The position numbers and the translations under genes are program-made. The notes below the pieces were generated by a model. The model was not told the DNA's origin, made no database searches, and saw only the letters and a program-made list of their open reading frames with translations. A stretch of 64,000 nucleotides of DNA from Acidobacteria bacterium UBA2990 (GTDB lineage Bacteria > Acidobacteriota > Vicinamibacteria > Vicinamibacterales > UBA8438). This document shows positions 52,776-62,474 of the stretch, piece by piece (the first letter of the stretch is position 1; each line of letters begins with the position of its first letter). The stretch covers positions 79,652 through 143,651 of the forward strand of contig DEAE01000001.1 of NCBI GenBank assembly GCA_002347025.1, written 5' to 3'.

Positions 52776-52817
52776 AGCGAGTGCTAATCTGAAATTCAAT
52801 TCTAGGTAATAGACATT

Positions 52818-54116
52818 ATGATTCCCCGCTACACTCATCCTGAGATTGGCAAAATCTGGGGTGATCAACGTAAATATGATACGTGGCTGCGTGTGGAAGT
52901 CGCTGCGGCTGAGGCGATGGCCGCCTCTGGGCTGATCCCGAAAGACGCAGCTCGTGAGTTGGCCGGTTGCGATGGAGTGTCAGCTGACCGAATCGACGAG
53001 ATCGAACAAACTACTCAGCATGATGTCATAGCGTTTACCACGGCTGTGGCCGAGCAAGTCGGACCAGCAGCTAGGTGGTTGCATTACGGGCTGACTTCGT
53101 CCGACGTTCTCGATACAGCTTTGGCCTTGCAGATGAAGGAAGCTTGCGGGCTGATACTTGATGATATCACCGGGTTACTGATGGTAATCGCTGAACGTGC
53201 TCGAGAGCATCGAGATACACCGATGATCGGGCGAACCCATGGGGTGCATGCCGAACCGATGACCTTTGGTTTGAAGCTCGCGCTTTGGTACAAGGAGCTC
53301 TGTCGTAATAGGCAAAGAATTGAGCGTGCCCGTGAGGTTGTTAGTGTTGGGAAAATCTCTGGAGCCGTTGGCACCTACGCCCATCTCGATCCGGAAATTG
53401 AGAAAAGGGTTTGCGATGCTTTGGGCCTTGAAAGAGAGCCTGTGGCGTCGCAGGTTGTACAGCGTGACAGGCATGCTGAATTACTTAGTGCGATCGCTAT
53501 TTTAGGAGCGTCAATCGAAAAATTTGCGGTTGAGGTTCGGGGGCTCCAGAAAACCGAGATCGGTGAAGTTGAGGAAGGATTTGCCAAAGGCCAAAAGGGG
53601 TCGTCGGCGATGCCGCATAAGCGAAATCCGATTGGTTGTGAGCAACTTACCGGGTTGGCTCGAGTTTTGCGGGCTAATGCAGTGGCCGCGTTTGAAAACG
53701 TTGCCCTGTGGCATGAACGAGATATTTCACACTCATCTGTTGAGCGAGTAATTATTCCAGATAGCTTTATCGCTTTGGACCATATGTTGCGCCGTTTTAC
53801 CAGGATTGTGACAAACCTAGTGGTTTACCCAGGTCGAATGAAGGAGAACCTTGAACGATCGCGGGGGATAGTATTTTCGGGAACGGTGCTCTTGGAACTG
53901 GCGAAACGTGGGGTTTCTCGTGAGCGAGCCTATGAATGGGTGCAGCGTGCAGCGATGCGTTCCCATGACGAACAAGAAAACTTTAAGTCTTTATTGGCTG
54001 CTGATTCGGAGGTGATGGCGGTGTTGTCATCTGAAGATTTGGAGCAGATGTTTGACCTTGAAGAGCAATTACGTCATGTAGGCGCGATTGTGGACCGAGC
54101 GTTGTTGGAAGTATAG
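52818..54116 (+). CDS. purB: Adenylosuccinate lyase
   Basis: Cleaves SAICAR to AICAR and adenylosuccinate to AMP in purine synthesis. The 432-residue product has the expected start RYTHPEIGKIWGDQRKYDTWLRVE, HYGLTSSDVLDTALALQ, PMIGRTHGVHAEPMTFGLKLALWY and the signature KGSSAMPHKRNPIGCEQLTGLAR. The C-terminus is helical. It opens the purine gene block, with the inverted repeat at 52757-52775 just upstream. Confidence 0.97.
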   Translation: MIPRYTHPEIGKIWGDQRKYDTWLRVEVAAAEAMAASGLIPKDAARELAGCDGVSADRIDEIEQTTQHDVIAFTTAVAEQVGPAARWLHYGLTSSDVLDTALALQMKEACGLILDDITGLLMVIAERAREHRDTPMIGRTHGVHAEPMTFGLKLALWYKELCRNRQRIERAREVVSVGKISGAVGTYAHLDPEIEKRVCDALGLEREPVASQVVQRDRHAELLSAIAILGASIEKFAVEVRGLQKTEIGEVEEGFAKGQKGSSAMPHKRNPIGCEQLTGLARVLRANAVAAFENVALWHERDISHSSVERVIIPDSFIALDHMLRRFTRIVTNLVVYPGRMKENLERSRGIVFSGTVLLELAKRGVSRERAYEWVQRAAMRSHDEQENFKSLLAADSEVMAVLSSEDLEQMFDLEEQLRHVGAIVDRALLEV

Positions 54117-54150
54117 CTGGTTGATTTACAGCTAGTAGGGTGGGGAATCA

Positions 54151-54411
54151 TTGAAGACTCGAGTGTTTGTCACTTTGAAACCATCGGTGTTCGACCCTCA
54201 AGGTCAGACTATTCTCGACGCACTTAGTTCGTTGGGCTATGAGTCCGTGCGCGATGTGCGACAGGGTAAGTTTTTCGAGCTGGATGTCGTCGCTGATTCG
54301 GCTCAGGAGGCAATGACCATTTCGACGGAAATTGCCGACAAGCTATTGGCTAACACCGTGATCGAGGGCTACCGAGTTGAGGTTGACCCCAAGCGTGGGG
54401 AGGGCGACTAG
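54151..54411 (+). CDS. purS: Phosphoribosylformylglycinamidine synthase subunit PurS
   Basis: The 86-residue small subunit that joins PurL and PurQ in the FGAM synthase complex. The fold signature TRVFVTLKPSVFDPQGQTILDALSSLGYESVRDVRQGKFFELDV is a full-length match, with the conserved closing LANTVIEGYRVEV. TTG start; GGTGGGG lies four bases upstream. It is 34 bases after purB. Confidence 0.93.
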   Translation: MKTRVFVTLKPSVFDPQGQTILDALSSLGYESVRDVRQGKFFELDVVADSAQEAMTISTEIADKLLANTVIEGYRVEVDPKRGEGD

Positions 54412-54497
54412 GCAGTGTTTGAATCACCCTAGGGAACTTTTGCCTAGGTCGCTTCGTCGCACATTCTCTATTCGTTCAACTTGAGAGATAGTCGAAG

Positions 54498-55190
54498 ATG
54501 AAATTTGCGATTATCGAGTTTCCCGGTTCAAATTGCGATCATGATGCCTACCACGCGGTCAGGCATGTTTTGGGGCAGCAGGCCGATTTCATTTGGCACA
54601 AAGACACTGACCTCAGAGGTGCCGACACTGTGGTGCTGCCTGGGGGGTTTTCGTACGGTGATTACTTGCGGACTGGTGCCATTGCCAGCTTTTCGCCGGT
54701 GATGGACAAGGTTAGAGAGTTTGCCGCAGCCGGAGGTCCCGTTATCGGGATCTGTAATGGGTTTCAAATTCTTCTTGAGGCTGGGTTGCTTGACGGTGCG
54801 TTATTGCGTAACAGACGGCTCAAGTTCTTGTGCCAGGATGTTCACGTTCGCGTAGAGGCAACAGACACGCCGTTTACCGCTTCTGCGGAACTTGGCCAAG
54901 TATTGAAGTTGCCAATTGCGCATAGGGAGGGCAACTATCACGTTGTGCCAGAGAGATTGGCTGATCTCGAGGCCAACCGGCAGGTGATTTTTCGCTACTG
55001 CGATTCAGCTGGTTTAACTAGTGACTCGGTCAATCCAAACGGGTCTGTCGGATCGATTGCGGGAATTTGTAACTTGAGGAGGAACGTTGTGGGTCTTATG
55101 CCGCATCCTGAACGAGCCTGTGAGTCACTCCTGGGTAGTGATGATGGGCGTGTGGTCTTTGAGTCAGCAGTTGCGGCTTTGGTGGCATAA
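54498..55190 (+). CDS. purQ: Phosphoribosylformylglycinamidine synthase glutaminase subunit PurQ
   Basis: The 230-residue class I glutamine amidotransferase subunit. The nucleophile is Cys86 in GICNGFQILLEAGLL; VVLPGGFSYGDYLRTGAIA and NPNGSVGSIAGICN are PurQ signatures, and the catalytic His-Glu pair is in LMPHPERACE. It delivers ammonia to PurL. GAGAGATAG lies ahead of the ATG; 86 bases from purS. Same strand as the rest of the purine block. Confidence 0.97.
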   Translation: MKFAIIEFPGSNCDHDAYHAVRHVLGQQADFIWHKDTDLRGADTVVLPGGFSYGDYLRTGAIASFSPVMDKVREFAAAGGPVIGICNGFQILLEAGLLDGALLRNRRLKFLCQDVHVRVEATDTPFTASAELGQVLKLPIAHREGNYHVVPERLADLEANRQVIFRYCDSAGLTSDSVNPNGSVGSIAGICNLRRNVVGLMPHPERACESLLGSDDGRVVFESAVAALVA

Positions 55191-55302
55191 ACGGGACGAT
55201 TCCTGCGATGATCTTTTTTGGTGGGTTGGTTCGAGTGTCCGGAAATTTTAAAAGGATTGAAGCCAGCTCGGCTAATTACTCCGTTCTACTGGGTTACGCC
55301 AT

Positions 55303-57579
55303 GTGCAGAACAGTTCGTTTCTGATGTCGATCAACCAGGCAGTTATTGAGACCCACGGACTGACTTCGGCCGAATATCGCCGTCTGTTGGATATCCTCGG
55401 CCGGGAACCAACGATAACCGAACTGGGTATTTTTTCAGTCATGTGGTCTGAGCACTGTAGCTACAAGAGCTCTCGCTTGCACCTGCGTAGATTGCCAACT
55501 GAGGGTCCTCGCGTCGTGCAGGGCCCTGGTGAAAATGCTGGAGCTGTCGACATTGGTGACGGTCTTATTGCAGTTTTCAAGATCGAGTCGCATAATCACC
55601 CCTCCTTTATCGAGCCGTATCAGGGGGCCGCGACTGGAATCGGAGGCATCATCCGAGACATTTTTACTATGGGAGCTCGACCTATAGCTCTTCTCAATTC
55701 GTTGCGCTTTGGGGAACTTGGTGATAGCCGAACCGGGGCTACGACTAGGCGAGTGGTTGACGGCGTTGTTGATGGTATCGCTGGATATGGTAATAGCATC
55801 GGTATTCCCACCGTCGGTGGAGAGGTTGCCTTTGAATCGAGTTACTCCGGTAACCCCCTTGTTAATGTATTTTGTCTTGGAGTAGCTCATGCAGAACGAC
55901 TTGCTAAAGGGTTGGCCTCTGGAGAAGGGAATCCTGTCTACTACGTCGGAGCTAAAACTGGTAGAGACGGTATCCACGGGGCAACAATGGCTTCAGCAGA
56001 GTTCGATGAGCATTCCGGTGACAATCGACCTGCAGTACAAGTTGGCGATCCGTTCATGGAGAAGCTCCTTCTTGAAGCCTGTCTTGAGGTGATGCAGACC
56101 GACGCGTTGGTCGGCATACAAGATATGGGTGCTGCAGGGTTGACTTGTTCAACTTGCGAAATGGGAGCGCGGGGCAACTCAGGTATAGAAATTGACGTTT
56201 CGTTGGTTCCACAACGCGAGGCTGGCATGACTCCTTACGAGATCATGCTGTCAGAGTCTCAAGAACGAATGCTGCTAGTGGCAAAGAAGGGACGCGAAGC
56301 GGAGGTTGAGCAGATTTTTGCGAAATGGGATCTGCACGCGGTCCGTATAGGTCGGGTCACAGGTGACGGCGTGCTTCGTGTTCGCGAGGGTGGAAAGGTG
56401 ATGGCGGAGATTCCAAACCGCGAACTTGCGGATGGAGCCCCCCTTTACAGTCGACCGATTAAACGTCCTGAGGGTCTCGATGATTTACGACGGCTCGATT
56501 TGGCCAAGTTGTCACCTCCGGTTAATTTGACAGAGGCTTGGCTGACATTGTTGGCTGCTCCGGTGATTGCTAGCAAGCGGTGGGTGTACCGTCAGTACGA
56601 TCACATGGTTCGGACCAACACAGTGATACGCCCGGGCTGTGGTGCCTCGGTAGTACGGGTTAAGGGGACGGATAGCGCCCTTGCTCTCTCGGTTGACGGA
56701 AATGGTCGCTATTGTTATCTGGACCCTCGTGAAGGCGGTCGGCTCGCGGTTGCCGAAGCGGCCAGGAATGTAGCCTGCGCTGGTGCTTTGCCGATAGGTG
56801 CAACGAATTGCTTGAATTTTGGCAACCCAGAGCGTCCTGAGACGATGTGGCAGTTCTCTGAAGCGGTCGATGGTATAGCTGAAGCCTGCCGGACTCTTGA
56901 GATCCCAATTACGGGAGGGAACGTTAGCCTGTACAACGAGACTGACGGTCAGTCTATCTACCCGACCCCTGTTCTTGGAGTTGTCGGATTAATTAAGGAT
57001 GCCACACGAGCGTTGGCAGGAGTTTTTCCAGAGGAGGGGCTTGAGATCGTGTTGTTGGGAGATCCGTCTGGTGCCCTTGACGGAAGCGAGTACCTCAAGA
57101 CAGCTCATGGGTCGGTTCAAGGATGTCCGGCACCTGTGGATCTTGATCGCGAGCGGGCTCTACAAAGTCTACTTGTTGAAGCTGCAAGTAATCGTTTGCT
57201 TCGGTCAGCGCATGACTGTGCAGAAGGCGGTTTTGCTGTAGCGTTGGCCGAATGTTGTATCGAGGGGGAAGGGGGAGGTGCTTCGGTCGAACTTCCGAGC
57301 ACTGTAGGCCCCCATGACGGATTCGGTTTGGTCCGGCTGCTTTTTGGAGAGGCGCCCACGCGCGTGCTTGTCTCAGTCCCTGCCACTGAGCGGCCCAGGC
57401 TACTCGAGATGGCCGATGCTGTCTCTTTGCCTGCGCTGGTTGTTGGGAAGACTGGGGGTGAACGTATCAGGATTGCAGTTGATGGTGATGTGGTGGCTGA
57501 TGTCAGATTGGAGGAGGCCGGAAACTCATGGGTTACTGGGTTTACCAGACATTTTGAGTCAGTGCCGTGGGAACAATGA
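55303..57579 (+). CDS. purL: Phosphoribosylformylglycinamidine synthase subunit PurL
   Basis: The ATP-dependent large subunit (small-type PurL, 758 residues) that works with PurS and PurQ to convert FGAR to FGAM. The ATP-grasp-like AIRS domains contain WSEHCSYKSSRLHLRRLP near the start, GVEVAFESSYSGNPLVNVFCLGVA-type GGEVAFESSYSGNP, VGIQDMGAAGLTCSTCEM, PITGGNVSLYNET and SAHDCAEGGFAVALAECC. GTG at 55303 or ATG at 55324 may start; neither has a strong ribosome binding site. Confidence 0.97.
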   Translation: MQNSSFLMSINQAVIETHGLTSAEYRRLLDILGREPTITELGIFSVMWSEHCSYKSSRLHLRRLPTEGPRVVQGPGENAGAVDIGDGLIAVFKIESHNHPSFIEPYQGAATGIGGIIRDIFTMGARPIALLNSLRFGELGDSRTGATTRRVVDGVVDGIAGYGNSIGIPTVGGEVAFESSYSGNPLVNVFCLGVAHAERLAKGLASGEGNPVYYVGAKTGRDGIHGATMASAEFDEHSGDNRPAVQVGDPFMEKLLLEACLEVMQTDALVGIQDMGAAGLTCSTCEMGARGNSGIEIDVSLVPQREAGMTPYEIMLSESQERMLLVAKKGREAEVEQIFAKWDLHAVRIGRVTGDGVLRVREGGKVMAEIPNRELADGAPLYSRPIKRPEGLDDLRRLDLAKLSPPVNLTEAWLTLLAAPVIASKRWVYRQYDHMVRTNTVIRPGCGASVVRVKGTDSALALSVDGNGRYCYLDPREGGRLAVAEAARNVACAGALPIGATNCLNFGNPERPETMWQFSEAVDGIAEACRTLEIPITGGNVSLYNETDGQSIYPTPVLGVVGLIKDATRALAGVFPEEGLEIVLLGDPSGALDGSEYLKTAHGSVQGCPAPVDLDRERALQSLLVEAASNRLLRSAHDCAEGGFAVALAECCIEGEGGGASVELPSTVGPHDGFGLVRLLFGEAPTRVLVSVPATERPRLLEMADAVSLPALVVGKTGGERIRIAVDGDVVADVRLEEAGNSWVTGFTRHFESVPWEQ

Positions 57580-58991
57580 ACGACGACAAGTTCCACGATG
57601 AATGTGGTGTCTTTGGGATTTGCGGGCACCCAGAGGCTCCTGCTTTGACTCGTCTTGGGCTGTATGCTCTACAGCATCGTGGTCAAGAGAGCGCGGGTAT
57701 CGCCACGTCAGATGGTGAGCAACTGTCTTGTGTGCGAGCAATGGGGCAGGTTTCAGAGGCATTCAACGAACGTGAGTTGGCAGGGTTAAATGGCGGTTCT
57801 GCCATTGGGCATGTTCGCTACTCTACTGCAGGTGACAGCCGCATCGTTAATGCGCAACCAATTTTGATCGATTGCGCTCATGGTGAGATCGCCCTGTGCC
57901 ACAACGGTAACTTGGTTAATGCTGCAGAGCTTCGCTCGCACCTAGTTAAACAAGGACATATCTTTCAGACTAGCAGTGACACGGAGGTTGTGCTGCATTT
58001 GTATGCGCGGTCCCAGGCAGCAACTCCCGAAGATGCGATTGTCGAATCAGTTACACAGGTTCGAGGGGCTTTTTCTCTGGTTTTGCTCACTAAGGATCAC
58101 TTGATTGCGGTGCGAGACCCCTACGGTTTTCGGCCTCTGGTAGTGGGTGAACTGGGCGACTCTACGGTGGTTTGCTCTGAGACGTGTGCTCTCGACTTGA
58201 TAGGCGCTAGCTATGTGCGAGATGTCGAGCCGGGCGAGCTACTTGTCATTAGCCGCAGTGGCCAGCGCTCTTATCGGCCTTTCCCATCAGCTTCGCCGTC
58301 ACACTGTGTGTTTGAGCACGTCTATTTTGCTAGGCCAGACAGCATAGTGTTTGGTCGAAGCGTGAACGAGGTGCGGACGAACTTCGGACGTTTACTCGCT
58401 CGGGAGACTCCGGTTGGTGCCGATGTGGTTGTTCCAATTCCAGACTCTGGGATCTGTGCGGCTGTAGGCTACGCGGAGGAATCTGGGATACCGATGCGTA
58501 TGGGTCTCATTAGGAATCACTATGTTGGCCGGACCTTTATAGCACCCCAGCAAGAAATTCGAGGCTTTAAGGTCAGGGTAAAACTGAATCCTGTTCGGAG
58601 CATTCTGGAAGGTCAGCGAGTGGTCCTTGTCGATGACTCAATAGTGCGAGGGACCACGAGCCGAAAGATTGTGGGCATGATTCGAGCAGCTGGTGCCAAA
58701 GAGATTCATATGCGTATCAGCTGTCCACCGACAGTTTCACCGTGCTACTACGGGATCGACACGCCACGGCGGGCTGAGTTGATCGGGGCGAATCATTCGA
58801 TAGATGAGATTCGGGATTTCGTAAAATCTGACAGTCTCGCTTACTTAAGCCTCGAGGGATTGCGAAAAGCAGTTGGGCCAAATAGCGGGGACTACTGCAC
58901 TTCGTGTTATACCGGGGATTATCCCGTTGAAAGACCCCAAGATGCTGAAGCTTATATGCAGATGGCCTTAAAGCTTCCTGACGAGACATGA
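57576..58991 (+). CDS. purF: Amidophosphoribosyltransferase
   Basis: First committed step of purine synthesis. The 471-residue proenzyme starts at ATG 57576, overlapping the purL stop by four bases (ATGA), so coupled. Ten residues (MNDDKFHDEC) precede the catalytic N-terminal cysteine exposed by processing (Cys10). Cysteines in SHCVFEHVYFARPDS, PCYYGID and CTSCYTGDYP match the Fe-S cluster ligands of the Bacillus-type enzyme. The PRPP motif VVLVDDSIVRGTT is intact. Fe-S type PurF is oxygen-labile and nucleotide-regulated in known bacteria. Confidence 0.97.
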   Translation: MNDDKFHDECGVFGICGHPEAPALTRLGLYALQHRGQESAGIATSDGEQLSCVRAMGQVSEAFNERELAGLNGGSAIGHVRYSTAGDSRIVNAQPILIDCAHGEIALCHNGNLVNAAELRSHLVKQGHIFQTSSDTEVVLHLYARSQAATPEDAIVESVTQVRGAFSLVLLTKDHLIAVRDPYGFRPLVVGELGDSTVVCSETCALDLIGASYVRDVEPGELLVISRSGQRSYRPFPSASPSHCVFEHVYFARPDSIVFGRSVNEVRTNFGRLLARETPVGADVVVPIPDSGICAAVGYAEESGIPMRMGLIRNHYVGRTFIAPQQEIRGFKVRVKLNPVRSILEGQRVVLVDDSIVRGTTSRKIVGMIRAAGAKEIHMRISCPPTVSPCYYGIDTPRRAELIGANHSIDEIRDFVKSDSLAYLSLEGLRKAVGPNSGDYCTSCYTGDYPVERPQDAEAYMQMALKLPDET

Positions 58992-60154
58992 GAACGGCAT
59001 TATTGGCCTGCGCCTGCTGTGTTTCTTTACTCCTAGGAGTTAATTCTCCAGGTTTCGCTCAGCAGCTGATGACGTCAGATGGTCAACTGGACAAGGCGAT
59101 CAACCAACTTGGGGATTTTGATTTCGATGTGCGGACTCAAGCGAGTCGCTTAATCAGGAGGATGTCACTCGAACGGGTCGAGCCATCGCTAGTCCTCGCT
59201 GTATTAGGTCACGAAGACGGATACGTTAGGTTTCGGGCACTGGTTTTACTCACTGGGTTCGGGCAGGCGGCAGCCGACGTCATACGCGCTGTCATATCTG
59301 ATCCTAATGATCGGCTGCGGGCGGTCGCTTATGGCTACTTAGAGCACTATCCTGACCCAGCGATGGTCGAGTATCTTTTGGCTGCGCTGGAGACCGAGAC
59401 CTCCGAGTTTGTGCGTCCAGCGCTGATTCGAGCTCTCGCCTCTCATACGAGTGAACGAACAGTCCGGTCACGTCTCATAGCCGACATTGATCGAGGGGTG
59501 GATTTCTTTAGGGGGGCTGTAATTGAAGCGCTCGGCGACCGTGGAGCTCGCTACGCTGTCGGCCCACTGATGAATGTCGCGAGGGAGTCTGGGCCCTTGC
59601 AGGATGATGCACTCTTGGCGCTTGCTAAGATTGGGGACCAGAGGATCTTGCCGCTACTTGCAACGCTTCAGGGACGCGATGCGGAGCTTGAGCCTGTAGT
59701 TTCTGGAGTAGCCTCGGCTCTGGGGGTCGATCGCTTGGAGCATATGCGTTTCATGACGGAATCGCTAAGTTATGCGGTTTCAGCAGGGGATCAGCTCGGA
59801 CTGGTGAGTGCTTCAGCGGCAGGTCTTGGTGTAGTGGCTTCAAAGGGAGATGCAGATGCCATTGATGGTCTCATTGATGTGGCAATAGAGGCTCCGGTGG
59901 CAGCGCGCGAGCGGATTGCCATCGTGCTGGCTTCTCTCGCTATGCGTCAGCCGTCGGTCCTGCTGGCGTATCTCGAGATGCGGGCAGATTTGGAGGCGGC
60001 AATATTGGTGGTTCGGGACGGGTTCGACATACTTGATGAAGACCTTGCGGAAGAGCGGTTTTTCATGACTGCTCGGGCTTCTTTCTGGGCCAACCCGGAA
60101 GGTTCGCGTGCCCGTAGTGTAGCGGGCAGGGTCATTGAGTTGCTCGAATTCTGA
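58988..60154 (+). CDS. HEAT-repeat protein with signal peptide, coupled to purF
   Basis: A 388-residue protein of unknown function. Residues 1-24 look like a signal peptide (hydrophobic core ending GFAQQ). The remainder is made of HEAT-like alpha-helical repeats, for example QLGDFDFDVRTQASRLIRRM, HEDGYVRFRALVLLTGFG, DPNDRLRAVAYGYLEHY, GPLQDDALLALAKIGD and RGARYAVGPLMNVA. The start overlaps the purF stop by four bases (ATGA), so translation is coupled. Export of a repeat protein from inside a purine operon is unusual; a scaffold or lipoprotein role outside the cytosol is inferred. No catalytic residues. Confidence 0.75.
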   Translation: MRTALLACACCVSLLLGVNSPGFAQQLMTSDGQLDKAINQLGDFDFDVRTQASRLIRRMSLERVEPSLVLAVLGHEDGYVRFRALVLLTGFGQAAADVIRAVISDPNDRLRAVAYGYLEHYPDPAMVEYLLAALETETSEFVRPALIRALASHTSERTVRSRLIADIDRGVDFFRGAVIEALGDRGARYAVGPLMNVARESGPLQDDALLALAKIGDQRILPLLATLQGRDAELEPVVSGVASALGVDRLEHMRFMTESLSYAVSAGDQLGLVSASAAGLGVVASKGDADAIDGLIDVAIEAPVAARERIAIVLASLAMRQPSVLLAYLEMRADLEAAILVVRDGFDILDEDLAEERFFMTARASFWANPEGSRARSVAGRVIELLEF

Positions 60155-60665
60155 AAGTGGTCGCAGTTTTGTTATCGAAGGCCACTCGGGAACCGATCGA
60201 ACGGATTGAAGCTGCTAACTTAGGTGATGGTGCTCATTGCGTTAAGTTGCCGATAATCTTTCGTGGGCCCGTATGTCGATTCTTGCGAAATGAGGCTGTT
60301 GTGCCACCTAGAAGTGTTCTATTTCCTTGTCCGGAGTGGTTCCCCTTTTCAAGAGGTCGATCGGTGTAATGGCAACTGAATTCCCAGTTTGCTTAGGCGC
60401 ATGGAACTTTGGATATGTCGAAACTCAAATACCTGGGGAGCCGCTAGTATTTGTGGTGAGTGGGTTCCGCGATTGCCGTGTTAGGGGTCGGCTCCTGGAA
60501 CGTAAAGTGGTCTGAGTCATCGGAGATGGCTACGCTGTTCCGAGTTAGGCTTGTGTGATGATTAACGTCAGGTCCTTCGTGGGGCAAATGGTGCCTTACT
60601 TCTTGTTGCCTTTCTGAGTACCCTGAGGCGATCTACCCGGGAGACTCTTCGGTGTTGAGACGAAC
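60155..60665. other. Intergenic stretch with two coupled short ORFs
   Basis: Between the HEAT gene and purM. A GTG at 60157 opens a 70-residue frame ending TAA at 60367-60369, whose last base is the A of ATG at 60369 that opens a 48-residue frame ending TGA near 60515 (TAATG junction). No ribosome binding sites, no domains. Could be two small coupled genes or chance; the region otherwise looks empty. Confidence 0.25.
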
Positions 60666-60668
60666 TTG

Positions 60669-61700
60669 ATGGATTACAAGTCGGTTGGTGTCGATATCGA
60701 CGCAGGGAATGAGCTGGTTTCGCGTATTCGTGGCATGGCTCAGCGTACTTTCACGTCTGGTGTACTTTCTGACATCGGGAGCTTTGGTGGTTTATTTCGG
60801 CCTGACCTGTCAGAGACTACTGACCCCGTGCTGGTGTCCAGTGCTGACGGTGTTGGGACCAAGCTCAAGGTAGCTTTTCTTGCGGGTCGCCACGCTACTG
60901 TCGGTGTCGACCTCGTGAACCACTGCGTGAATGACATCTTGGTCCAAGGTGCTAAACCGCTTTTTTTCATGGATTACTTGGCGACTGGACGTTTGTCTCC
61001 GGCAGTGACGGCTGAGGTGGTAGGGGGGATAGCTTCGGGGTGCGTTGACAATGGGTGTGCGTTACTGGGAGGTGAAACGGCCGAGATGCCGGGATTTTAT
61101 GCTGACGGTGAGTATGATTTGGCCGGTTTTGTGGTCGGTCTTGTTGATCGCCAAAGCGTGATTGACGGTCGCCGAATCGAACCTGGTGACCAGCTCATAG
61201 GCTTGCCCTCAAACGGGTTGCACACAAACGGATACTCGCTAGCCAGGCACATAGTTTTTGACTCTTTGGGCCTTGGGGTCGACGACGCTATTAAGGAGCT
61301 TGGTGGTTCTCCAGCCGATCTTCTTCTGACACCCCATCGTTCGTATCTAAGGTCGATTGGCTCGGCATTGTCCGGTACATCTTGCGTCGTCAAAGGGTTG
61401 GCTCATATCACCGGTGGCGGGTTGACGGACAATCTGCCGCGAGTATTGCCGACTGGGACGGCAGCGGAGATCGACCGTTCAACCTGGGTCCCTCTTCCAA
61501 TCTTTCGTTTTCTTCAAGATCGCGGTGCCCTGACCGACGATGAGGTATTCCGAACCTTCAATATGGGTATTGGCATGGTCGCCGTGTGTAGCCCAGAGCA
61601 CACAAGAGGATTATTGTCTTGTCTGGAGGATGCTGGAGAAGATGGCGCTCTTGTTATTGGTCGAGTAATACCAGGGGGTGGGATCGTGAGCTACATCTAA
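60669..61700 (+). CDS. purM: Phosphoribosylformylglycinamidine cyclo-ligase
   Basis: Closes FGAM to AIR. The 343-residue product has the AIRS-family signature DYKSVGVDIDAGNELVSRI, VSSADGVGTKLKVAFLAGRHATVGVDLVNHCVNDILVQGAKPLFFMDYLATGRL, GCALLGGETAEMPGFY and AHITGGGLTDNLPRVLP; the C-terminal FNMGIGMVAV is typical. The ATG at 60669 is used; a TTG one codon before is possible. It is followed by purN within 65 bases, same strand. Confidence 0.97.
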   Translation: MDYKSVGVDIDAGNELVSRIRGMAQRTFTSGVLSDIGSFGGLFRPDLSETTDPVLVSSADGVGTKLKVAFLAGRHATVGVDLVNHCVNDILVQGAKPLFFMDYLATGRLSPAVTAEVVGGIASGCVDNGCALLGGETAEMPGFYADGEYDLAGFVVGLVDRQSVIDGRRIEPGDQLIGLPSNGLHTNGYSLARHIVFDSLGLGVDDAIKELGGSPADLLLTPHRSYLRSIGSALSGTSCVVKGLAHITGGGLTDNLPRVLPTGTAAEIDRSTWVPLPIFRFLQDRGALTDDEVFRTFNMGIGMVAVCSPEHTRGLLSCLEDAGEDGALVIGRVIPGGGIVSYI

Positions 61701-61765
61701 ATCTCATTGCACTTTATTGTCTCATTGGTTCAGGGTGTGATGTGAGTTGCTTAGATCAAGGAACT

Positions 61766-62389
61766 ATGCAACCGATGACAGAGAATAACCGCCGGCTCGG
61801 TATTCTGATATCCGGTCGAGGCAGTAACCTGCAGTCGATTATCGATGCTGTTGCTGAGGACCGGTTGGTGGCTGTGATTGCAGTGGTCGTATCAAATGAG
61901 CCAGGTGCTGCAGGGCTCCAGCGGGCCCGTTTAGCTGGCATCGAGACATTAGTGATCGACCATCGAACTTTTCCGTCACGGTCGGCTTACGATACGGCCT
62001 TAGTCGAGGCTCTTCGTGGCTATAATGTGGGGCTTGTCTGTCTTGCAGGGTTTATGCGTCTGTTAGGCAAGGGCTTCGTCGATGCATTTTCAGGGCGGAT
62101 CCTGAATATTCATCCATCCCTTCTGCCCGCCTTTCCTGGATTACATGGGCAGCAGCAGGCATTGGAGTATGGAGTTCGGGTTACGGGAGCTACAGTCCAC
62201 ATTGTCACTCCAGACCTTGATGCAGGTCCCATTGTGATGCAGGCCTCTGTTGCAATAGGGGAGGACGACACCGTCCAGAGTTTGTCTGAGCGGATTCTCG
62301 TGGAAGAGCATCGTATTTATCCCGAGGCTATCGCTAGACTACTCAGTGGGCGGTGGCGCATAGAGGGCCGTCGATTTGTCAAAATCTAA
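61766..62389 (+). CDS. purN: Phosphoribosylglycinamide formyltransferase
   Basis: Transfers a formyl group from 10-formyltetrahydrofolate to GAR. 207 residues. The N-terminal phosphate loop is LISGRGSNLQSIIDA; the catalytic signature is LNIHPSLLPAFPGLHGQQQALEYGVRVTGATVH with the conserved His, followed by TPDLDAGPIVMQ. AAGGAA lies just before the ATG at 61766. It completes the pur set seen in this window (B, S, Q, L, F, M, N); purD, purE, purK, purC and purH are not here. Confidence 0.95.
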   Translation: MQPMTENNRRLGILISGRGSNLQSIIDAVAEDRLVAVIAVVVSNEPGAAGLQRARLAGIETLVIDHRTFPSRSAYDTALVEALRGYNVGLVCLAGFMRLLGKGFVDAFSGRILNIHPSLLPAFPGLHGQQQALEYGVRVTGATVHIVTPDLDAGPIVMQASVAIGEDDTVQSLSERILVEEHRIYPEAIARLLSGRWRIEGRRFVKI

Positions 62390-62474
62390 AGTGTGCTGTT
62401 CGTTTATGGAATTGGGATCTGGCGGCGTGGCGCCGCCCCACGGTAGTGTAGGGTTTTTCCGGTAGGTTCGGCAA

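Noticed and set aside
52779..52787. GAGTGCTAA, the right half of a CIRCE heat-shock operator, upstream of purB.
   Set aside because: The left half TTAGCACTC is not present nine bases upstream, so it is likely chance.
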